A stretch of DNA of 39,314 bases from JBBREP01 sp036501845 (GTDB lineage Bacteria > Actinomycetota > Acidimicrobiia > IMCC26256 > PALSA-610). Where the stretch lies: contig DASXZO010000013.1 in NCBI GenBank assembly GCA_036501845.1, forward strand, positions 1 through 39,314, given 5' to 3'. Positions 1 through 8,190 of this stretch are shown here, piece by piece. The notes below the pieces were generated by a model that searched no databases, was not told the DNA's origin, and worked only from the letters and a program-made list of their open reading frames with translations. Within the stretch, counting starts at the first letter, position 1. Every line of letters starts with the position of its first letter. A program made the position numbers and the translations under genes.

Positions 1-32
1 CCCCACGCCCGTAGCCAACTGGCGAACCGTGG

Positions 33-974
33 TCAGGTGCTGAGGCGAGAGTGGACGACTGCGGGGCGGCCGGCGACAGTGACCGTGGTGCCGGACTCAG
101 CCTCGCGACGCACCGTGGCGAGCGCGACCGGTGCCTCGGGCGCGGCGCTCGTGATCGTGCCGATCGACTTCCCGTCGAGCAACACGTCGGTGCCCGCGGC
201 CGGCGCGGGGCTGGAGTCGGCGAATTCGAGCCGGCGGACGAAACGGTTCACGTGGCCGCGGGTGTCGATGCGGCACACAAGCTCCTGCCCGACGAAGCAG
301 CCCTTCGTGAAGCTGACTGCGTCGAGCTCCAGCTCTGCTTCCTGCGCGATCGTCGACTCGTCGATGTCGCGGCCGAACACGACCACGCCGTGCTCGATAC
401 GCGCGGTCTCGAACGCGTCGTCGGTGACGTGTTCGGCGCCGGCCTCGACGAGTCGCGCCGTGATCGCGTCGGCGATCGCGGTGGGAGCGAACACGTCGAT
501 CCCGGGCGTGCCGCCCCACGGCGCGCGCACGGTGCGCACATCGCCGGTGCCCGTGGCGTGCGCGTCGTTGCTCGGGCCGGGCACCGCGATCCCGGCGGCC
601 GCGGCGACGGCATCCACCTGCGGCCCGCGCAATGAGAGCGTTGCGACATCGTCGAGCAGCGACAGATCGACCTTGACGCGGATCTTGAAGCGGGCAAGGC
701 CGTCGAGCAACACCCGGCCGGCGCCCTGATCGGTGTCGAGCACGAAGTGGTCAGGGGCCAACACCAGCGTGCGGAACGGCGCGATGAGCTTGCCCTGAGG
801 TTGCAGCAAGAGCGCCGGCACACCCGACCCGGGAGCGACCGGATCGAGATCCTGCGACACGAGGCTCTGCAGGAAGGTGTGGGCATCGGGGCCGCGTACG
901 TCGACGAGATCGCGGTCGTGTCGGTGCACCCATGTGGTCGTGCTCGTCGCGCTGGTCGTCGCAGTTGTGGTCAC
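33..974 (-). CDS. ygfZ: YgfZ/GcvT-domain folate-binding protein
   Basis: This 313-aa protein belongs to the YgfZ/GcvT-like family, tetrahydrofolate-binding proteins that support iron-sulfur enzyme assembly or repair. The family signature K-G-C-F-V-G-Q-E is visible at about residue 225, followed by the usual R-rich stretch (HVNRFVRRL). The N-terminus has the GcvT-like 'VRGPDAHTFLQSLVSQD' segment. The start is a GTG whose bases overlap the trpE stop codon (GTGA), so the gene is translationally coupled as the last member of hisI-trpE-ygfZ. The first 14 residues are Thr/Ala/Ser-rich and may not be conserved; no better internal start is seen. Family assignment is strong. The exact client enzyme cannot be read from sequence. 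Confidence 0.9.
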   Translation of the reverse strand: MTTTATTSATSTTTWVHRHDRDLVDVRGPDAHTFLQSLVSQDLDPVAPGSGVPALLLQPQGKLIAPFRTLVLAPDHFVLDTDQGAGRVLLDGLARFKIRVKVDLSLLDDVATLSLRGPQVDAVAAAAGIAVPGPSNDAHATGTGDVRTVRAPWGGTPGIDVFAPTAIADAITARLVEAGAEHVTDDAFETARIEHGVVVFGRDIDESTIAQEAELELDAVSFTKGCFVGQELVCRIDTRGHVNRFVRRLEFADSSPAPAAGTDVLLDGKSIGTITSAAPEAPVALATVRREAESGTTVTVAGRPAVVHSRLST

Positions 975-2527
975 GTCGTGTCACCGTCCACGGGAAACAG
1001 GCTCTGGGCCGCGGCCGCGGCATTGAGCAACGCCCGCGCCTTGTTGTTGCATTCCAAGTCTTCGTCGGCCGGGTTCGAATCGGCCACGATGCCGGCGCCG
1101 GCCGACACAGACGCCCGTGTGCCGTCGAACACCATTGTGCGGATCGCGATGGCGGTGTCGAGATTGCCGGAGAAGTCGACGTAGCCCACCACGCCGGCGT
1201 ACGGACCGCGCTTGGCCGGCTCGAGTTCGTCGATGATCTGCATCGCCCGAACCTTCGGCGCGCCGCTCACAGTGCCGGCAGGGAACGTGGCGCGCAGCAC
1301 GTCGATGGCGTCGCGACCTTCGGCGAGGTCGCCCGACACCTGGCTCGTCATGTGCATCACGTGCGAGTAGCGCTCGAGCGTCATCATCTCGTCCACCTGC
1401 TCGGTGCCGAACTGCACGACCCGGCCGACGTCGTTGCGGGCGAGGTCGAGGAGCATCACGTGCTCGGCCCTCTCCTTCGGGTGCTCGGTGAGCTCGGCCT
1501 CGAGGCGGCGATCGTGCGCGACGTCGCGGCCGCGCTTGCGCGTGCCCGCGATCGGGCGGCTGATCACGCGGCCGTCCTGCACACGCACCAGCGCCTCCGG
1601 CGAGCTGCCCACCACCGATGCGGTGCCGGCGCGCATGAAGTACATGTAGGGCGACGGGTTCACGACGCGCAGCACGCGATACAAGCCGAACGGATCGCAC
1701 GGCTCGTCGAGGTCGAATCGCTGGGCCAGCACCACCTGGAAGATGTCGCCCGCGAGGATGTACTCCTTGGCGGCTTCGACCGAGCGGGCGTATTCGTCGA
1801 AGCTCGTGCGGCGGGTGAACGCGGCCACGCCCTCACTCGCCGCGGGCGGCGCCACGGGCGTGGTTGCTGGCAGCGACGCGGCGAGCACTTCAGCGCTGTG
1901 GTCGAGTCGGTCGCAGGCCCGTTCGTATTCGCGAGCGAGATCGGCGTCGGAAGTGCCGGGATCCACGTACACGTTCTCGATCAGGTGCACACGCTGTGCG
2001 TAGTGATCGAACGCGGCCACGCTCGCAGTGAGGAACACGACCGCGTCGGCAAAGCCGAGATCGTCGGCCGGGGGCGACCCGATCCGTTCGATCTCGCGCA
2101 CCACGTCGTAGCCGAGGTAGCCGACCATCCCGCCGTGAAAGGGTGGAAGCGCTTCGAGTGTGGGCGCGCGGTACTGCGCCACCATCGCCTCGAGCACGCC
2201 CAACGCGCCGCGGTCGCGCGGCACGTCGGTGAGCGCCTCGCCGTCGACGGCCACCTCGGTGCCGCGCACGGTGAGCGTGGCAACGGGGTCCCAGCCAAGA
2301 AATGAATACCGGCCCCAGCGCTCGGCGTGCTCCACCGATTCCAGCAGGAAACCGTCGCGGTCGCCGACCAGCTTGGCGAACGCCGACAGCGGCGTGTCCA
2401 TGTCGGCGAGCACCTCGCGCCACACAGGCACGACGGTGTGCTCGCGCGCGAGCGCGAAAAACGTGTCGCGATCGGGCACCGGCCGATCGGCGGCGCGTCG
2501 ATCAGATGCGGGCCGCTCCTGCGGCAT
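971..2527 (-). CDS. trpE: anthranilate synthase component I
   Basis: TrpE (518 aa) converts chorismate to anthranilate, using ammonia supplied by TrpG, as the first committed step of tryptophan synthesis. The N-terminal part carries the LLES motif (GFLLESVEHAERWGRYSFLG), the tryptophan feedback-binding element of the family. The C-terminal chorismate-binding domain shows PIAGT, the DLARNDVGRV segment, and GAPKVRAMQIIDELEP. The ATG at 2527 was chosen because it lies one base after the hisI stop and the family-like sequence begins nearby. A longer reading from 2611 would overlap hisI by about 80 nt. No trpG is present in the window, so the glutaminase subunit must be encoded elsewhere. Confidence 0.95.
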   Translation of the reverse strand: MPQERPASDRRAADRPVPDRDTFFALAREHTVVPVWREVLADMDTPLSAFAKLVGDRDGFLLESVEHAERWGRYSFLGWDPVATLTVRGTEVAVDGEALTDVPRDRGALGVLEAMVAQYRAPTLEALPPFHGGMVGYLGYDVVREIERIGSPPADDLGFADAVVFLTASVAAFDHYAQRVHLIENVYVDPGTSDADLAREYERACDRLDHSAEVLAASLPATTPVAPPAASEGVAAFTRRTSFDEYARSVEAAKEYILAGDIFQVVLAQRFDLDEPCDPFGLYRVLRVVNPSPYMYFMRAGTASVVGSSPEALVRVQDGRVISRPIAGTRKRGRDVAHDRRLEAELTEHPKERAEHVMLLDLARNDVGRVVQFGTEQVDEMMTLERYSHVMHMTSQVSGDLAEGRDAIDVLRATFPAGTVSGAPKVRAMQIIDELEPAKRGPYAGVVGYVDFSGNLDTAIAIRTMVFDGTRASVSAGAGIVADSNPADEDLECNNKARALLNAAAAAQSLFPVDGDTT

Positions 2528-2528
2528 C

Positions 2529-2915
2529 TCAGACTGGGCCGGGAGTGGCGCCCGAGCCGAAGTCGCGGAAGAAGCAGCTCCGGCTACCGGTGTGGCAGGC
2601 GCCGCGCCCAACCTGTTCGACGACGAGCAAGATCACGTCCATGTCACAGTCGTACGCGGCGCGGCGCACGTACTGCCGGTCGCCCGACGTCTCGCCCTTG
2701 CACCAGTACTCCTTGCGGCTGCGGCTCCAGAACCAGCTGCGCCCGGTCTCGAGCGTGCGGCGCAACGCATCACTGTTCATCCACGCGACCATGAGGACCT
2801 CGCCGGTGGACTCCTCTTGCACGATCGCGGGAACCAGCCCACTGGCGTCGTAATGCACCGCTTCGAGCTCCGCCTCGGTGAACGGGATCGGCTTCGCGAG
2901 CGCGGTGTCGGACAT
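2529..2915 (-). CDS. hisI: phosphoribosyl-AMP cyclohydrolase
   Basis: HisI (128 aa) opens the adenine ring of phosphoribosyl-AMP in histidine synthesis. The diagnostic block RSRKEYWCKGETSGD is followed by CDMDVILLVVEQ and GACHTGSRSCFFR, which carry the metal-binding Asp and Cys residues. The protein is the monofunctional cyclohydrolase length; no HisE pyrophosphatase domain is fused. It heads a minus-strand operon hisI-trpE-ygfZ, separate from the hisD-hisF operon. The ATG at 2915 has a -10-like TACGCT ending 8 nt upstream, so the mRNA is probably leaderless. A longer frame extending upstream crosses the divergent ptrB promoter and is not credible. Confidence 0.95.
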   Translation of the reverse strand: MSDTALAKPIPFTEAELEAVHYDASGLVPAIVQEESTGEVLMVAWMNSDALRRTLETGRSWFWSRSRKEYWCKGETSGDRQYVRRAAYDCDMDVILLVVEQVGRGACHTGSRSCFFRDFGSGATPGPV

Positions 2916-2923
2916 GGCAAGCA

Positions 2924-2958
2924 AGCGTATCGGCGGCGCTGCCGGCGAACCGTACGAT
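2924..2958. promoter_or_regulatory. divergent leaderless promoters of hisI and ptrB
   Basis: The 49-bp gap between the divergent hisI and ptrB start codons holds two -10-like hexamers. TACGCT (minus strand, 2929-2924) is 8 nt from the hisI ATG and TACGAT (plus strand, 2953-2958) is 6 nt from the ptrB ATG. That spacing leaves no room for a Shine-Dalgarno, so both transcripts would begin at or very near the start codon. No convincing -35 is seen for either. Confidence 0.55.
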
Positions 2959-2964
2959 TCGCCG

Positions 2965-5028
2965 ATGCCCGAAGTGCAACCACCGCTCGCGCCGCGCCGG
3001 CCCACCACACTCGCGGCGCACGGCGAAGACCGCATCGACGACTGGTTCTGGCTGCGCGAGCGCGACAGCCCCGAGGTGCTCGCGTATCTCGGCGCCGAGA
3101 ACGACTACACCGCGGCGCGCATGCGCGCGTTCCAGTCGCACCAAGACGCGCTGTTCGAGGAACTCAAGGCCCACGTGCTCGAGACCGACGTGGGCGCACC
3201 TGCTCCGTGGGGACCCTGGGCGTATTTCGCGCGCACCACCGAAGGACTTCAGTACGCCCAGCACTGCCGCGTCCCGCGCGACACGAAGCCGGGCGACGAA
3301 CCCGGCGGCGACGAGCAGACCGTGCTCGACGAGAACGCGATCGCCGAAGGTCACGACTACTTCCGGCTCGGCGACCTCGCGATCAGCCCCGATCACTCGG
3401 TGGCCGCGTACATCGTCGACTTCACCGGTGGCGAGCGATACGAGCTGCGCTTCCGCGACATCGAGAGCGGTCGCGACGTCGACGAGATGGTTCCCGACGT
3501 CTACTACTCACTGGCATGGTCGGCCGACAGTCGCACTGTGTTCTACACACGTCCCGACGACACGATGCGGCCGTTCGAAGTGTGGCGGCACACGCGCGGC
3601 ACACCGGTGTCCGACGACGTGCGCGTCTACCAGGAAGGCGACGAGCGCTTCGACGCGTGGGTGCACGCCAGCCGCAGCGGTGAGTACATCTTTTTCGGGA
3701 GCGACTCGCGCGTCACCAGTGAGGTCTCGCTCCTCCCAGCGGTGTCGCCCGAGGGTGAGCCGCGCGTGGTGGCCGCGCGAGTCGACGGCGTCGAGTACAG
3801 CGTGGACCATCGTGGTGACGATCTCGTCATCTGGTCGAACGTCGACGGCAAGACGAACTTCGAGCTGTTCCGCGCGCCGGTGGCAGCACCCGACCGCGAG
3901 TCGTGGACCACGCTGGTGCCGCACGATCCCGAAGTGCGGCTGGCGCACGCCAGCGCCTTCCAGAACTTCGTGCTGCTCTACGAGCGCACGCGCGGGCTCG
4001 AACGCTTACGCGTGCTGCACGACGACGGCGCCATCGACGAGATCGCGCTCCCCGATCCGGTGTACAGCGTGTGGCCCGGCGGCACGCGCGAGTTCGACAC
4101 GAACATCCTGCGCTACCAGTACTCGTCGTTGGTGCGACCACACTCGGCGTTCGACTACGACGTCGCCTCCCGCACCAGCACACTCGTGAAGCAGCAGCCG
4201 GTACCGGGCTACGACCACGAGCAGTACGTGGCCGAACGCGAATGGGCGCCCGCGCCCGACGGCACCGTCGTACCGATCTCGATCGTGCACCGGCGCGACA
4301 CCCTGATCGACGGCACCGCGCCACTCCATGTGTACGGCTATGGAAGCTACGAAGCGAGCATCGACCCCACCTTCGACGTCGACGTGTTGCCGCTCCTCGA
4401 CCGCGGTTGGGTGTACGCGATCGCGCACCCACGCGGTGGCGGCGAGCTCGGGCGGGTTTGGTACGAGCACGGCAAGCTCGAACACAAGATGCACACGTTC
4501 ACCGACTTCATCGCGTGTGCCGATCACCTCGTCGCCAAGGGCTACGGCAACGGTGCACGTGTGATCGCGCGCGGCGCGAGTGCGGGGGGCTTGCTCATGG
4601 GCGCGATCACGAACCTGCGGCCCGACCGCTGGCGCGGCGTGGTGGCGGAGGTGCCGTTCGTCGACGTGCTGTCCACGATGTCGGACCCGTCGATCCCGCT
4701 CACCGTCAACGAGTGGGAAGAGTGGGGCAATCCCGCGATCGCCGACGAGTACCGCTCGATGCGCGCCTACTCGCCTTACGACAACCTCGCCGCCGGCGTG
4801 CGCTATCCGAAACTGCTCGTCACCGGCGGGCTCAACGACCCGCGAGTGCAGTACTGGGAACCGGCGAAGTACGTGGCCAAGCTGCGCGCGATCTCGCCGC
4901 AGACCGACGTGCTGTTGAAGATGGAGATGGGTGCCGGGCACGCCGGGCCGAGCGGTCGCTACGACCGCATGCGCGACGAAGCCTTCGTGCTCACCTGGAT
5001 GCTCGACGTCGCCCAAGCGGGCGACTGA
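2965..5028 (+). CDS. ptrB: oligopeptidase B (S9A prolyl oligopeptidase family)
   Basis: This 687-aa cytosolic serine peptidase cleaves short peptides after basic residues if it follows the oligopeptidase B pattern. The N-terminal half is the beta-propeller (starting RIDDWFWLRERDSPEVLAYL). The C-terminal alpha/beta-hydrolase domain has the nucleophile Ser539 in G-A-S-A-G-G-L-L-M-G, Asp625 in GLNDPRVQYWEPAKYVAKL and His659 in GAGHAGPSGRYD. The GxSAGGLLMG and VQYWEPAK strings are closer to PtrB than to prolyl oligopeptidase. The ATG at 2965 is placed by homology and by the TACGAT box 6 nt before it. It sits between the two histidine operons in the opposite orientation, with no evident functional tie to them. 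Confidence 0.92.
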   Translation: MPEVQPPLAPRRPTTLAAHGEDRIDDWFWLRERDSPEVLAYLGAENDYTAARMRAFQSHQDALFEELKAHVLETDVGAPAPWGPWAYFARTTEGLQYAQHCRVPRDTKPGDEPGGDEQTVLDENAIAEGHDYFRLGDLAISPDHSVAAYIVDFTGGERYELRFRDIESGRDVDEMVPDVYYSLAWSADSRTVFYTRPDDTMRPFEVWRHTRGTPVSDDVRVYQEGDERFDAWVHASRSGEYIFFGSDSRVTSEVSLLPAVSPEGEPRVVAARVDGVEYSVDHRGDDLVIWSNVDGKTNFELFRAPVAAPDRESWTTLVPHDPEVRLAHASAFQNFVLLYERTRGLERLRVLHDDGAIDEIALPDPVYSVWPGGTREFDTNILRYQYSSLVRPHSAFDYDVASRTSTLVKQQPVPGYDHEQYVAEREWAPAPDGTVVPISIVHRRDTLIDGTAPLHVYGYGSYEASIDPTFDVDVLPLLDRGWVYAIAHPRGGGELGRVWYEHGKLEHKMHTFTDFIACADHLVAKGYGNGARVIARGASAGGLLMGAITNLRPDRWRGVVAEVPFVDVLSTMSDPSIPLTVNEWEEWGNPAIADEYRSMRAYSPYDNLAAGVRYPKLLVTGGLNDPRVQYWEPAKYVAKLRAISPQTDVLLKMEMGAGHAGPSGRYDRMRDEAFVLTWMLDVAQAGD

Positions 5029-5038
5029 AGCGCTGCGA

Positions 5039-5299
5039 TCAGGCGGTGATCACCGCCGTGGTCGTGGTGGTGGACACAGTGATCATCGTTGCGGGTCCCA
5101 CACAACGTTCGAGGTAGTTCGCACGGCGCCGGACGGCTTCGCACCAGGTCCGGAAATCATCCTCGAAGTGAGCCCGGTCGCCGTCCTCGTAGGCGTGCTC
5201 GAGCTCGTCGAAGGCGGCCTCTTCGACATCGAGCAATGAGCGGTACTTCATGAGGAAGTGCTCGTCGATGCCTAGGCCGTTGCGATCTGCCTCGATCAT
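5039..5299 (-). CDS. small hypothetical protein
   Basis: An 86-aa protein of unrecognised family. The ATG at 5299 has a near-perfect Shine-Dalgarno (AGGAGGT, 4-5 nt upstream), the main reason for believing it is a gene. Residues 1-60 are predicted helical and acidic (IDEHFLMKYRSLLDVEEAAFDELEHAYEDGD), and the tail ends in a Thr-rich VSTTTTTAVITA. It converges on ptrB with 10 nt between stop codons and lies 160 nt downstream of hisF on the same strand, so it could be the distal his-operon gene or an independent unit. A tight hairpin sits 12 nt above its Shine-Dalgarno. No function can be assigned. Confidence 0.6.
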   Translation of the reverse strand: MIEADRNGLGIDEHFLMKYRSLLDVEEAAFDELEHAYEDGDRAHFEDDFRTWCEAVRRRANYLERCVGPATMITVSTTTTTAVITA

Positions 5300-5320
5300 G
5301 GGACCTCCTGCACGTGATCG

Positions 5321-5336
5321 CCCAGGCTTTCCTGGG
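5321..5336 (-). promoter_or_regulatory. hairpin in the 5' leader of the small gene
   Basis: A perfect 6-bp stem with a 4-nt loop (CCCAGG-CTTT-CCTGGG on the plus strand) lies 12 nt upstream of the Shine-Dalgarno of the gene starting at 5299. It could modulate translation or be part of a terminator between hisF and this gene. No U run follows on either strand. Confidence 0.35.
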
Positions 5337-5419
5337 TCGATCGGGGTTGTGCGAAGCACCCGACGTACCGGCACTCCGCCGTTCGCAGCAACGTACTCCT
5401 GCGCCCACGCCGCGTCGAG

Positions 5420-5445
5420 GGTTCCTGAACAACGTTGCAGGAACC
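5420..5445 (-). terminator. candidate hisF-distal stem-loop
   Basis: The inverted repeat GGTTCCTG-N10-CAGGAACC (8 bp, perfect) begins 13 nt after the hisF stop codon. Its position fits the end of the hisDCBHAF transcript. It lacks a U tract, so it may act as an mRNA-stabilising or Rho-dependent end rather than an intrinsic terminator. Confidence 0.4.
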
Positions 5446-5458
5446 ACCCTGTGGATGC

Positions 5459-6229
5459 TCACACCGGGCGGATGATCACCCCGCGATCGGCGAGGTATCG
5501 CTTGGCGTCGGCAATCGAGTACTCGCCGAAATGGAAGATCGAGGCCGCGAGCACGGCCTGCGCTCCGGCCGCGAGCCCGTCGTGGAGGTGCTCGAGCGTG
5601 CCCACGCCGCCACTCGCGATCACCGGCACACCCACCTCGGCATCGAGCGCGGAAAGCAGCTCGAGGTCGTAGCCGGCCTTGGTGCCGTCGCGGTCCATCG
5701 ACGTGGCCAGCAACTCGCCGGCACCGCGCTCGCACACCTCTTTGGCCCACTCGAGTGCGTCGATCCCGGTACCGGTGCGGCCGCCATGGGTGACGACCTC
5801 CCAACCCTGCTCGGGCCGGTCCGCGTCACGGCGGCGCGCGTCGATCGCAACGACCACGCACTGGCTGCCGAACTCCGCCGCGGCCTCGCTCACCACTTCA
5901 GGTCGCGCGACCGCCGCGGTGTTGAAGCTCGCCTTCTCGGCGCCGGCGCGCAACATGCGGCGAACGTCGTCGACCGAGCGAATCCCTCCGCCCACGGTGA
6001 ACGGGATGAACACCTGCGCGGCGACGCGCTCGACTACATCGACCATCGTGTCGCGGTCGTCGCTCGACGCGGTGATGTCGAGGAACACGAGCTCGTCGGC
6101 GCCCTCGGCGTCGTATCGCTGCGCCAGTTCGACGGGATCGCCCGCGTCGCGAATGTTCACGAACTTCGTGCCCTTCACGACGCGGCCGGCGTGCACGTCG
6201 AGACACGGAATCACCCGACTGGCGAGCAC
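5459..6229 (-). CDS. hisF: imidazole glycerol phosphate synthase cyclase subunit
   Basis: HisF (256 aa) is the (beta/alpha)8 cyclase that uses HisH-derived ammonia to make imidazole glycerol phosphate and AICAR. The start LASRVIPCLDVHAGRVVKG contains the family hallmark IPCLDV with the catalytic Asp. VVAIDARR carries the second catalytic Asp, TSMDRDGT follows, and ASGGVGT binds phosphate. The GTG at 6229 was chosen because the conserved N-terminus begins there; it overlaps the end of hisA by 19 nt. It is the last his gene of the operon. Confidence 0.96.
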   Translation of the reverse strand: MLASRVIPCLDVHAGRVVKGTKFVNIRDAGDPVELAQRYDAEGADELVFLDITASSDDRDTMVDVVERVAAQVFIPFTVGGGIRSVDDVRRMLRAGAEKASFNTAAVARPEVVSEAAAEFGSQCVVVAIDARRRDADRPEQGWEVVTHGGRTGTGIDALEWAKEVCERGAGELLATSMDRDGTKAGYDLELLSALDAEVGVPVIASGGVGTLEHLHDGLAAGAQAVLAASIFHFGEYSIADAKRYLADRGVIIRPV

Positions 6230-6954
6230 GCGGCGATCCCCTCCTCCACGGTGACGCGTCCTTCGTAGATCGCCTTGCCTACGATCGCACCGGCGAGTGT
6301 TCGCTCTCTCGTGCGCAATGTTGCCAGCTGCATGAGATCGTCGGACGACGCCACGCCGCCACTCGCGATCACGGGCACAGCGGTTGCGTCGAGCAGCCAC
6401 TCGTAGAGCGATACGTCGGGGCCGGTGAGTAGCCCGTCGACCGCGATCTGCGTGACCACGAGCGCACCCACACCCTCCGGGGGCAGCACCCGCGCCAGGG
6501 CGTCGGCAATGTCGAGTCCGGTGTCGGTGGCCCAGCCGTGCACGCGCACGGTGCGGCCGTGCACGTCGAGGCCGAGAGCCACGCCTTCGCGATGTTGCTG
6601 CGCGAGCTCGGCGACCAGCTGCGGGCGTTCGATCGCAGCGCTCCCGATCACGACGCGCGCGGCGCCCGCGTCCAAACGTGCTCGTGCCGCCGCGGCGTCG
6701 CGCACCCCGCCGCCGGTCTGCACCCGGCATTGCGGCACGGCGTTGCAGATCGCCGCGATCACTCCGAGGTTGGCATCGCCGCCGTCGCGGGCTGCATCGA
6801 GGTCGACCACGTGGATCCAGCGCGCTCCGGCGTCGGCGAAGCGGCGTGCGACCGAGACTGGGTCGTCGTCGTACACCGTTTCTCGCGCGTAGTCGCCCTG
6901 CACGAGCCGCACGGCTCGCCCGCCGCGCACGTCGATCGCCGGATACATCTCCAT
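6211..6954 (-). CDS. hisA: phosphoribosyl isomerase (HisA; possibly the bifunctional PriA type)
   Basis: A 247-aa (beta/alpha)8 isomerase acting on ProFAR in histidine synthesis. Visible motifs are MYPAIDVRGGRAVRLVQGDY (catalytic Asp in AIDV), the first phosphate site QTGGGVRD, VVTQIAVDGLLTGPD with the second catalytic Asp, and the second phosphate site ASGGVAS. In many actinobacteria one PriA enzyme also serves as TrpF. Because trpF is not seen here that is possible, but the sequence alone does not settle it. The ATG at 6954 overlaps the hisH stop (ATGA). A second Met is two codons later. Confidence 0.95.
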   Translation of the reverse strand: MEMYPAIDVRGGRAVRLVQGDYARETVYDDDPVSVARRFADAGARWIHVVDLDAARDGGDANLGVIAAICNAVPQCRVQTGGGVRDAAAARARLDAGAARVVIGSAAIERPQLVAELAQQHREGVALGLDVHGRTVRVHGWATDTGLDIADALARVLPPEGVGALVVTQIAVDGLLTGPDVSLYEWLLDATAVPVIASGGVASSDDLMQLATLRTRERTLAGAIVGKAIYEGRVTVEEGIAACSPVG

Positions 6955-7580
6955 CAGCCGACCGGAGCCGTGGTGCACATCTCGACGAAGTTGGTGAGCA
7001 ACGCGAGGCCGGCCGGGCCGCTCTTTTCGGGATGGAACTGCGTGGCCCACACCGAACCGCGCTCCACTGCGCACGGGAACCGAGTGCCGTGCTCGCACCA
7101 ACCGGCCACGATGTCGTCGGGGCACTCCGCCGGCGCGTAGCTGTGCACGAAGTAGAACCACGGCGCGTCACAGACGTTCGCAAACATGGCTGATCCTGCC
7201 GCGGTCTCCACGGTGTTCCAGCCGATCTGCGGGAGCTTCACCGTGGGCGGCAAGCGCCGGATCGTGCCGGGCAGCACACCGAGGCCGTCGACGCCTGGGC
7301 TTTCTTCGCTGGCGCCGAACAGCATTTGCATGCCCACACACACACCGAGAAACGGCCGCGCGCCTGACGCCGCGTCGCGCGCAACTTCCTCGAGCCCGGA
7401 TTGGCGCAACGCCGCCAAACACGCTCCGAACGCGCCGACGCCAGGCAGCACCACACCGTCGGCGGCCGCGATGGCCTCGCGATCGGCGGTGAGCGTGGCG
7501 TCGACGCCAAGATGCAGGAACGCCTTCTGCGCGCTCGCCAGATTGCCGATCCCGTAGTCGATGACGGCGATGCGCGTCAC
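6954..7580 (-). CDS. hisH: imidazole glycerol phosphate synthase glutaminase subunit
   Basis: HisH (208 aa) is the class I glutamine amidotransferase partner of HisF. The nucleophile Cys is in FLGVCVGMQMLFG, and the His/Glu of the triad are in TQFHPEKSG. The N-terminus IAVIDYGIGNLASAQKAF is typical. The start is GTG at 7580 (VTRIAVIDYG); upstream residues in the same frame look random. It follows hisB by 19 nt and overlaps hisA by ATGA, as expected for coupled synthesis of the HisH/HisF complex and neighbouring enzymes. Confidence 0.96.
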   Translation of the reverse strand: MTRIAVIDYGIGNLASAQKAFLHLGVDATLTADREAIAAADGVVLPGVGAFGACLAALRQSGLEEVARDAASGARPFLGVCVGMQMLFGASEESPGVDGLGVLPGTIRRLPPTVKLPQIGWNTVETAAGSAMFANVCDAPWFYFVHSYAPAECPDDIVAGWCEHGTRFPCAVERGSVWATQFHPEKSGPAGLALLTNFVEMCTTAPVG

Positions 7581-7599
7581 GGCGTTCGCGCGCGCGCGA

Positions 7600-8190
7600 T
7601 CACAACACGCCCTTCGTCGACGGGATCGCGTTGCCTTCGACGCGCACCGCGTCGCGCAGCGCACGCGCGAACGATTTACACGACGCCTCGATCACGTGGT
7701 GCCCGTTCTTGCCGGCGAGCGATCGCACGTGGAGCGTGACCCGCGCGCCGTCGACGAGCCCCTTCCAGAACTCCTCCATGAGCTGCGGGTCGAACGTGCC
7801 GATCCATTCCGCGATCGGGTCGACGTCGTAAGCCAGGAACGGACGGCCGGAGAGGTCGAGCGCCACCTGCACGAGGGCCTCGTCGAGCGGTACGAGCGCG
7901 TTCGCGAAGCGCCGCACACCCGCCTTGTCACCGAGCGCCTCACGGATCGCGGTGCCGAGGGTGATGCCCGCGTCTTCAACCGTGTGGTGGAGGTCGACCT
8001 CGAGATCGCCTCTCGCCGTCAACTGGAGGTCGAGCCCACCGTGCTTACCGATCTGCTCGAGCATGTGGTCGAAGAACGGGATGCCGGTACTCACCGACAC
8101 AGCCGTACCGTCACCGTCGAGCCCGAGCGCCACGTCGACGTCGCTTTCCTTCGTGACCCGGTGTTGCTTGCTCACGCGCGCCGCGCTCAC
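7600..8190 (-). CDS. hisB: imidazoleglycerol-phosphate dehydratase
   Basis: Monofunctional IGPD (196 aa). The manganese-binding motifs of the family are present: STGIPFFDHMLEQIGKHGGLD, DLHHTVEDAGITLG, and near the C-terminus GKNGHHVIEASCKSFARAL. There is no fused histidinol-phosphatase domain. Translation starts at a GTG overlapping the hisC stop (GTGA), indicating coupling. It lies between hisC and hisH in the standard actinobacterial gene order. Confidence 0.97.
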   Translation of the reverse strand: MSAARVSKQHRVTKESDVDVALGLDGDGTAVSVSTGIPFFDHMLEQIGKHGGLDLQLTARGDLEVDLHHTVEDAGITLGTAIREALGDKAGVRRFANALVPLDEALVQVALDLSGRPFLAYDVDPIAEWIGTFDPQLMEEFWKGLVDGARVTLHVRSLAGKNGHHVIEASCKSFARALRDAVRVEGNAIPSTKGVL

